Shown: piece after piece, positions 59,028 to 64,000 of the stretch
Layout of the letters: every line of letters begins with the position of its first letter
Numbering within the stretch: the first letter of the stretch is position 1
Assembly (NCBI RefSeq): GCF_030406385.1
Contig: NZ_JAUEPM010000005.1
Coordinates: 62,001 to 126,000 of the forward strand
Direction of reading: 5' to 3'
Source of the DNA: Microbacterium oryzae
Lineage (GTDB): Bacteria > Actinomycetota > Actinomycetes > Actinomycetales > Microbacteriaceae
Length of the DNA: 64,000 bases
The notes under the pieces: model-generated
What the model was told of the DNA's origin: nothing
What the model saw: the letters and a program-made list of their open reading frames with translations, nothing else
The model's database searches: none
Position numbers and translations under genes: made by a program

Positions 59028-59822
59028 GTGCCGTCAGCCGCCCCTCACTCCCCCGCCGGCGACGCCCGCGTCTCGGTCGTCATCCCCGTGAAGGACGACG
59101 CACCGCTGCTGCGCCGATGCCTGCAGGCGCTGGCCGCCCAGACCCGCGTGCCCGACGAGATCGTCGTCGTCGACAACGCGTCGCGCGACACCAGCGCGTC
59201 CGTGGCGCGGGAGGCGGGAGCACGCGTCGTCGTCTGCGCCATGCCGGGAATCCCGGCCGCGGCCGCAACGGGGTACGACGCCGCCAACGGCGACGTCATC
59301 CTCCGCCTCGACGCCGACTGCGTCCCGCCGTCCGACTGGGTCGAGGCGATGACGCGGGCGTTCGGTGACCCCGCGGTCGTCGCGGTCACCGGAGCCGCGC
59401 GCTTCATCGACGGCCCGCCCGCACTGCGCGCTCCCCTCCTCGCCGCGTACCTCGGGTCGTACACCGCGGTGAGCGCGCTCGCGCTCGGCCACCGTCCGCT
59501 GTTCGGGTCGAACATGGGCTTTCGTCGGGACGCGTGGCGTCGCGTGTCTGCGCGCGTGCACCGCGACGACCCGGAGATCCACGACGACTTCGATCTCTCC
59601 TTCCACCTCGGCGAGCATCACCGCATCCGCCGCGTCGCCCATCCGGCCGTGGGGATGTCGATGCGGCCCTTCCGCGACCGTCGCGACTTCCTCCTCCGGC
59701 GCGTGCCGCGCGGGTTCCGGACCGTCTTCCGCCACTGGCCCGACGACCTGCCACCCGTCCGCTGCACGCGGCGAGCGCTGCGCGCGGCGCGGCGGCGAGC
59801 GCGGATCGGAGCATCGACGTGA
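59028..59822 (+). CDS. Family 2 glycosyltransferase
   Basis: A 264-residue GT-A-fold transferase. VSVVIPVKDDAPLLRRCLQAL and EIVVVDNASRDTS form the nucleotide-sugar site; the metal-binding motif is RLDADC (about 92-96), followed later by HDDFDLSFHL. There is no membrane helix. Donor and acceptor are unknown. The GTG at 59028 has GGAG upstream. It overlaps the following endonuclease/exonuclease/phosphatase gene by GTGA, starting a coupled three-gene run. Confidence 0.88.
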   Translation: MPSAAPHSPAGDARVSVVIPVKDDAPLLRRCLQALAAQTRVPDEIVVVDNASRDTSASVAREAGARVVVCAMPGIPAAAATGYDAANGDVILRLDADCVPPSDWVEAMTRAFGDPAVVAVTGAARFIDGPPALRAPLLAAYLGSYTAVSALALGHRPLFGSNMGFRRDAWRRVSARVHRDDPEIHDDFDLSFHLGEHHRIRRVAHPAVGMSMRPFRDRRDFLLRRVPRGFRTVFRHWPDDLPPVRCTRRALRAARRRARIGAST

Positions 59823-60649
59823 CCACGCCGCTCATCGGACCGCGGGCGGCACCCGATCTCGCGGTGATGACCTTCAACATCAGAAGGCCGATGGATGGCC
59901 GGCTCACCTCGCGCGCGGATCGCTGGAGCCACCGTCTCCCCGCTCTCCAGACGCTTCTGCGCGCCGAGCGTCCGGCGCTCGTCGGTGTCCAGGAGGCGCT
60001 CCCCCGCACGGGCGAAGCGGTCCGGGCTGCGCTCGGCGACGGGTATCGCCTCCTCGGGCGCGGCCGCAACGCGAAGGGGCAGGGCGAGGGTGTGCCGGTC
60101 GTGTACGACTCCGAGCGTCTGGAAGCCGAGTCGTGGTCGCAGGAGGCGCTGTCCGACCTGCCGCACACCGCGGGGTCGATCGGCTGGGGCAACCGCATCC
60201 CGCGCGTGCTCGTCGCCGCGATCTTCCGCGATGTCGCGACCTCCGCCCGGTTCCTCGCCGTCAACACCCACCTCGACGTCTTCTCCGCGCGGTCACGTGC
60301 GCGGGCGGCCCGTGCCATCCGCGAGCGCATCGCCGCGCAGCCGCTTCCCGCCCTCGTGATGGGGGACATGAACGCTCCGGAGGACTCGCCCGCGATCGCG
60401 GCTCTGCTCGAGAACGGCCGCCTCGTCGACGCGTGGCGCAGCGCGGCCCTCCGCCTCACTCCGGCCTGGGGCACGTACGGCGCGTACCGCTCCCCGCGGG
60501 AGAACGGGAAGCGCATCGACTGGATCGTCGCCACTCCCGACGTCGACGTGCGGGAGATCGCGATCGACGGGCGGCCCGTGGACGGGCGCTGGCCATCCGA
60601 TCATCTGCCGGTATCTGCCGTGGTGCGGATGCCCGGAGGCGCGTCATGA
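59819..60649 (+). CDS. Endonuclease/exonuclease/phosphatase-family protein
   Basis: A 276-residue protein of the DNase I/phosphodiesterase fold. MTFNIRRPMDGR, VGVQEALP (catalytic Glu), VNTHLDVFSARSR (His), VMGDMNAPEDSP (Asp/Asn) and WPSDHLPVSAVV (Asp-His pair) are the family motifs in order. No signal peptide, so it is cytoplasmic. The substrate could be a phosphodiester lipid, sugar phosphate or nucleic acid. It is coupled both to the glycosyltransferase and to the membrane protein gene. Confidence 0.9.
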   Translation: MTTPLIGPRAAPDLAVMTFNIRRPMDGRLTSRADRWSHRLPALQTLLRAERPALVGVQEALPRTGEAVRAALGDGYRLLGRGRNAKGQGEGVPVVYDSERLEAESWSQEALSDLPHTAGSIGWGNRIPRVLVAAIFRDVATSARFLAVNTHLDVFSARSRARAARAIRERIAAQPLPALVMGDMNAPEDSPAIAALLENGRLVDAWRSAALRLTPAWGTYGAYRSPRENGKRIDWIVATPDVDVREIAIDGRPVDGRWPSDHLPVSAVVRMPGGAS

Positions 60650-61284
60650 AGGAGAACTTCTTCCGTCGTCCGGCGACGACGACCGAGTGGATGGCCGACG
60701 GTCTGCGGGCGGCGGCGGTGCTGGGGGTCCTCGTGGCCGCGCTGGTCTTCACCCCCACCGACGTCGGCATCGTCGCACTGGCGTCGCCCGCGGTGATGCT
60801 GCCGCGCATCCTCGGGATGCGGGCCGGGTTCGACCTCGCTCACGGCGCGATCGTGCTCACGGCGGCGTGGAGCAATGTCTTCGGGCTCTACACGTCGGTG
60901 CCTCGGTGGGACCTCGCGGTGCACATGCTCTGCACGGGCGTGCTGTCGGTGATCGCCTACGTGTGTCTCGCACGCGCCGACGTGCTCCCCGATCTGCGCG
61001 GCGGGGTCGTGCGGCGGCGCATTCCGGCGTTCGTCGTGCCGATCATCGCCCTCGCGATCAGCGCGCTGTGGGAGATGCTCGAGTGGGCAGGATGGCGCTA
61101 CATCAGCGATGAGATCTACGTCGCCTACCAGGACACGATCGGCGACATGATCCTCGGCGCCCTCGGCGGTGTCGTGGCCGGGATGCTCGTCGCCGTCGTG
61201 CGCGTGGAGCGGGTCGACGAGACGTCGCACGCGCGGGCAGCACTTCCCGCCGATCAGCCGCGCCGCCACGTCGCGCTGGAGTGA
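60646..61284 (+). CDS. YjdF/DUF2238-like membrane protein
   Basis: A 212-residue protein with about six helices. ALWEMLEWAGWRYISDE (about 143-160) and YQDTIGDMILGALGGVVAGM (about 163-182) are the paired motifs seen in YjdF-type DUF2238 proteins. It is the last gene of the glycosyltransferase/phosphatase run (ATGA overlap). Its last 31 bases overlap the convergent gene on the other strand. Function unknown. Confidence 0.8.
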   Translation: MKENFFRRPATTTEWMADGLRAAAVLGVLVAALVFTPTDVGIVALASPAVMLPRILGMRAGFDLAHGAIVLTAAWSNVFGLYTSVPRWDLAVHMLCTGVLSVIAYVCLARADVLPDLRGGVVRRRIPAFVVPIIALAISALWEMLEWAGWRYISDEIYVAYQDTIGDMILGALGGVVAGMLVAVVRVERVDETSHARAALPADQPRRHVALE

Positions 61285-62333
61285 TCCCGGCACCATCCGA
61301 CCCGTCCGCCGTCGCCCCCGCGCACGACGTCGGCGAGCCAGAGAGTCGCATCGGGACCCCAGCCCGCGATCATCGTCGCGGACTCGTCATCCACCCGGAT
61401 GGCCCTGGTCGCGGCGCGGAGGTATGCGGCGACGGTGAGGTGGACCGCGTCCCACTCCCCCGCCACCCGCCGCCAGTCCGGGATCAGCCATCGGCCATCT
61501 CGCCCGGTCACCCGATACCAGTCATGTCTTCGTGACGCGGTGACCTCCAGCGGGAAGCGGCGGCAGAGCTCGGCCCAGTCCTCGGCTCCGCGGATCTCGA
61601 AGGTGCGCCCGACGCCGCGGACCGGGATGGCCGCCGCCTCCTCCCAGCCGAGCGAGTCCTCCACGAGGCGCAGGCCGACGGGCTCACCGTCCGACGTCGT
61701 GCCGGTCGTCATCAGGGCGCTGGACGGCGCGACCCACCACGTGCCGCTGTAGCTCGCGACCGGGTCGACCGGCCGGTCGATCCGCGCCCGCGCCTCGTCG
61801 CACGCCGTGACCTCGCCCCACTCTGCGAGCATGCGCGCCGAGTCGCCGTCGAGCGTCACCCGATCGCCGGGGTCGTGCCATTCGATCGCCCACTGCACGT
61901 CGCGGCGCGGCTCCGACCACCAGGGCGGGGCCATCCGCACCACCTGCTCGGCGAGCGGGCGCAGCGCGGCCACGACGACGGGGAGCGCCGCCAGGATGTC
62001 CTCGCCGTCCGGCTCCTGCCAGTACCGCGCGAAGTCGACCGAGAGGCCGAAGGCACGGTGGACCGCGGCGGGCGTGATGGCGCTCACGTCGACGCCGGCG
62101 AGCAGCCCTTCGAGCGCCTCGAGCGTCGCGGGCGAATGGGGTTCACCGCCGTCGTCGGCCGCAAACGTGAACCGCACACGGGAGCTCCCCGATGCCGGAT
62201 CGAGGCCGTAGGCGAGTTCGCATACCGCGCGACTCACCGCCTCATCGCATTCGGTCGCCAGCTCGAGGCACAGCCGCCGCCCCCGCGGTCCCGCGAGGAG
62301 GCCATCCGCGTCGAGCGAGCTCTCCTCCGTCAT
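61254..62333 (-). CDS. Conserved actinobacterial hypothetical protein, Trp-rich
   Basis: A 359-residue soluble protein I do not recognise. It is acidic at the N-terminus and rich in Trp in the C-terminal half (WWSEPRRDVQWAIEWHD, ASYSGTWWVAPS, WLIPDWRRVAGEWDAVHL). No signal peptide, membrane helix or catalytic motif is visible. Its start overlaps the hemerythrin stop by four bases, so it is translated together with hemerythrin. Codon use is the same as its neighbours. Confidence 0.75.
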   Translation of the reverse strand: MTEESSLDADGLLAGPRGRRLCLELATECDEAVSRAVCELAYGLDPASGSSRVRFTFAADDGGEPHSPATLEALEGLLAGVDVSAITPAAVHRAFGLSVDFARYWQEPDGEDILAALPVVVAALRPLAEQVVRMAPPWWSEPRRDVQWAIEWHDPGDRVTLDGDSARMLAEWGEVTACDEARARIDRPVDPVASYSGTWWVAPSSALMTTGTTSDGEPVGLRLVEDSLGWEEAAAIPVRGVGRTFEIRGAEDWAELCRRFPLEVTASRRHDWYRVTGRDGRWLIPDWRRVAGEWDAVHLTVAAYLRAATRAIRVDDESATMIAGWGPDATLWLADVVRGGDGGRVGWCRDHSSATWRRG

Positions 62334-63148
62334 CGTCGGAATCTATCGCCCCCCTTCCGGCCCCGCCGGGCGAAGGCGACCGGAAGGGCGATGGCGGCCG
62401 CCACCGCACCGGCGACGACCAGCCATGGGCGACCGGGCTTCGGGTCGACGCGCGTGGACACATCCTCGCCGCGCCGCATCGCCGGAAGGTGCTCGATGGT
62501 GTGCGCGGCCCGGGTCAGCGCGTCGGTCGTGAAGCGGATGGCCCCCTCCGCCCCGCCCGCACCGCGCAACCGGATCGCATCGAGACGGTCACGCGTGCGA
62601 TCGAGCACGGTGAGCGGAAGCGCGGCCACGACGTTCCCCGGGGGGCGACGCGCCACGATCGGGTGCGCGCGGGTCGGCGCGACGCGGTCGACGACCTCCC
62701 AGGCGAGCCCGAGCAGGCGCAGCTGCCGGGCCGACACGCGCTCCTGCAGTCGCGGAAAGAGCTCGTCCTCCTCATCGCGGACGTCCTCGCGCAGCACCTC
62801 GACGAGACGGTCGATGGCGGCCTGGCGCTCCGGCGTGTTCAGCTCGAGGCCCTCGAGCCTGGTGACGAGCTCGTTCACCTCCTGGTGCTCCTGCTCGACC
62901 TGGAGCGTCAGCTCCTCCCCGTCGGGCAGCACGCGGCGCATGACGGGCCAGAGCACCGACTCCTCCGCGAACGCGTGCGGGAACACCAGCCGATAGAGAT
63001 CGAGCAGCACAGGCAGCTGCTCCTCGTGTGTCGACTCCCCCAGCCGGTGCAGCAGACGGTCCAGTTCGACGTGGTCGCTCTTCTGCCGGGAGAGGACGCT
63101 CAGGCGTCCGCCCAGCTCCTCGATGCTCTGCTCGGCGACGGACTTCAT
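62330..63148 (-). CDS. Hemerythrin HHE-domain protein with C-terminal membrane anchor
   Basis: A 272-residue protein. Residues 20-150 are a four-helix hemerythrin-like bundle with di-iron ligand candidates in KSDHVELDRLLH, FPHAFAEESVLWP, VEQEHQEVNEL and RDEEDELFP. A linker leads to one membrane helix (about 243-260) and a basic tail. Such proteins bind O2, NO or peroxide. AGGAGG precedes the ATG. It is next to a DosS/DosR-like block, which suits a stress role, but no DosR-like box was found upstream. Confidence 0.87.
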   Translation of the reverse strand: MKSVAEQSIEELGGRLSVLSRQKSDHVELDRLLHRLGESTHEEQLPVLLDLYRLVFPHAFAEESVLWPVMRRVLPDGEELTLQVEQEHQEVNELVTRLEGLELNTPERQAAIDRLVEVLREDVRDEEDELFPRLQERVSARQLRLLGLAWEVVDRVAPTRAHPIVARRPPGNVVAALPLTVLDRTRDRLDAIRLRGAGGAEGAIRFTTDALTRAAHTIEHLPAMRRGEDVSTRVDPKPGRPWLVVAGAVAAAIALPVAFARRGRKGGDRFRR

Positions 63149-63243
63149 GCCATCCTCCTTCTCATCGGTGTGGTCTCATCGTCTCGCGGTGGTCGCGCTG
63201 GTGCCTCCCCCTTGCGCGCGACGTCGCGAGGTGCCTGCACCGC

Positions 63244-64000
63244 TCACACTGCGGCATGCGTCGCCGCGATGGCCAGGGCGATGGCTTCGACGGCGCCGCC
63301 CGCCGCGGCGCTCGCCGCGCGCTGTTGCGTCGCGCCCGTTCCACGGGACAGGATGACCTGCAGCCGGCGGTGAACCTGATCTCGCTCGACGCTGGAGTCG
63401 AACCCGGCGTCGACGTGCTCGAGGAGCGCGGCGACCACGTCGCGAGCGGGTCGTGGCTTCCCCGAGATGGGGTGCAGCAGATCCTGCTCGACGCCGTACC
63501 TGCTCGCCTGCCAGGAGGCCAGCCGGAGCAGGCTGCTCGGCATGCCGTCAGGAGGGATGCCCACGCGCCATTCGGAGACGGCCGTCACGACGAGAGCCCG
63601 GACGAGGACCGCGAGCGCCGCTGCGTCGCGCGGCTGCAGGCAGACGTCGGCGATGCGGACCTCGACGGTCGGCACGTGCGCGGACAGTCGGGCGTCGAAA
63701 TAGATCATGCCGCGGTCGAGCGCGACGCCGGTCTCGATGATGTCGTCGACGACGCGCCGGTACCGCTCCGCGGTTCCGAAGAGGTCGTAAGGGCCCGCGG
63801 TCGGCCAGCGGCCCCATGCCTGATAGCGGTAGCTGGCGAAGCCGGTGTCCATCCCCTGCCAGAACGGGGAGTTGGCGCTGAGCGCGAGCAGCACGGGAAG
63901 CCACGGCCGGATCCGGTCGAGGACCGCGACGCCCTCGTCGGGCGACGCGATCGTCACGTGCACGTGGAACCCGCAGGTCAGCTGCTCGAGCATCGTCAGC
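63244..64000 (-). CDS. YbdK-type carboxylate-amine ligase (GCS2 family), 3' part only
   Basis: At least 252 residues of the C-terminal part; the N-terminus lies beyond the window. LTCGFHVHVTIASPDEG carries the family's metal/ATP His motif, and ANSPFWQGMDTGFASYRYQAWGRWP (shortened: ANSPFWQGMDTGFASYR) with TVEVRIADVCLQP are the other GCS2 signatures. YbdK-like enzymes have weak glutamate-cysteine ligase activity in E. coli; true substrates are mostly unknown. An ATG at 63993 is internal, since family members start about 120 residues earlier. Confidence 0.87.
   Translation of the reverse strand, partial: LTMLEQLTCGFHVHVTIASPDEGVAVLDRIRPWLPVLLALSANSPFWQGMDTGFASYRYQAWGRWPTAGPYDLFGTAERYRRVVDDIIETGVALDRGMIYFDARLSAHVPTVEVRIADVCLQPRDAAALAVLVRALVVTAVSEWRVGIPPDGMPSSLLRLASWQASRYGVEQDLLHPISGKPRPARDVVAALLEHVDAGFDSSVERDQVHRRLQVILSRGTGATQQRAASAAAGGAVEAIALAIAATHAAV

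Overview
The window looks like a chromosomal segment of a high-GC actinobacterium of the family Microbacteriaceae, most likely Microbacterium. The reasons are a G/C-rich third codon position throughout, GTP-type PEP carboxykinase, a RamB-type regulator, the trnW-secE-nusG-rplK-rplA and rplJ-rplL ribosomal clusters, hadAB-murB synteny, and many leaderless starts with an actinobacterial -10 box placed 6-7 bases before the start codon. No phage, IS element or CRISPR was seen. The two ends cut a flavin disulfide reductase (left) and a YbdK-type carboxylate-amine ligase (right).

Layout. 1-13.1 kb: truncated flavoprotein, an HTH-ABC exporter pair, an AlkZ/YcaQ-like winged-helix protein, pckG divergent from a RamB-like regulator, a glyA-folD one-carbon operon preceded by a ZTP (pfl) riboswitch, nagA, a secreted Pro/Thr/Glu-rich protein coupled to a hydrolase. 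13.1-22.1 kb: HerA-like ATPase, PAP2 phosphatase, Bcr/CflA exporter, DUF3105-DUF305 pair, and a CUT1 sugar importer (binding protein plus two permeases, no ATPase) behind a LacI-type operator. 22.2-34.5 kb: ribosomal/transcription core (rplL, rplJ, rplA, rplK, nusG, secE, tRNA-Trp), interrupted by an AbiEi/DUF559-like orphan, an orphan YqaJ nuclease, a five-unit 74-bp palindromic repeat array and a MarR regulator; then DUF808, aminotransferase, murB, hadB, hadA and an EF-G-binding (FusB-like) zinc protein with an upstream short ORF.

34.5-39.7 kb: a TauE/SafE transporter preceded by a leaderless cysteine-rich leader peptide, a TetR-controlled MFS/amidohydrolase operon with tandem operators, and a second TetR. 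39.8-52.4 kb: an agmatine/putrescine/GABA catabolic island (agmatine deiminase, amidase, two aldehyde dehydrogenases, APC permease, universal stress protein, putrescine oxidase, GABA transaminase and a PucR/GabR-type regulator). Together these could carry agmatine to succinate.

52.4-64 kb: a sulfide:quinone-reductase-like flavoprotein, then a surface/stress block. A signal peptidase of the SipW type is fused in one polypeptide to an ice-binding-like (DUF3494) domain through what looks like an internal SipW-type signal peptide. It sits next to a TasA-like exported protein carrying the same signal motif. Beside them are a tandem universal stress protein and a DosS/DosR-like two-component system. 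Two GGGACC-type palindromes resembling DosR boxes lie upstream of the exported-protein operon and of the stress protein, which suggests that the two-component system controls both. The block ends with a glycosyltransferase, an endonuclease/exonuclease/phosphatase protein, a YjdF-like membrane protein, a hypothetical protein, a hemerythrin and YbdK.

The most novel candidates are the self-contained peptidase-substrate fusion, the cysteine leader peptide upstream of TauE, the amidase that may replace AguB, and several families of intergenic palindromic elements.
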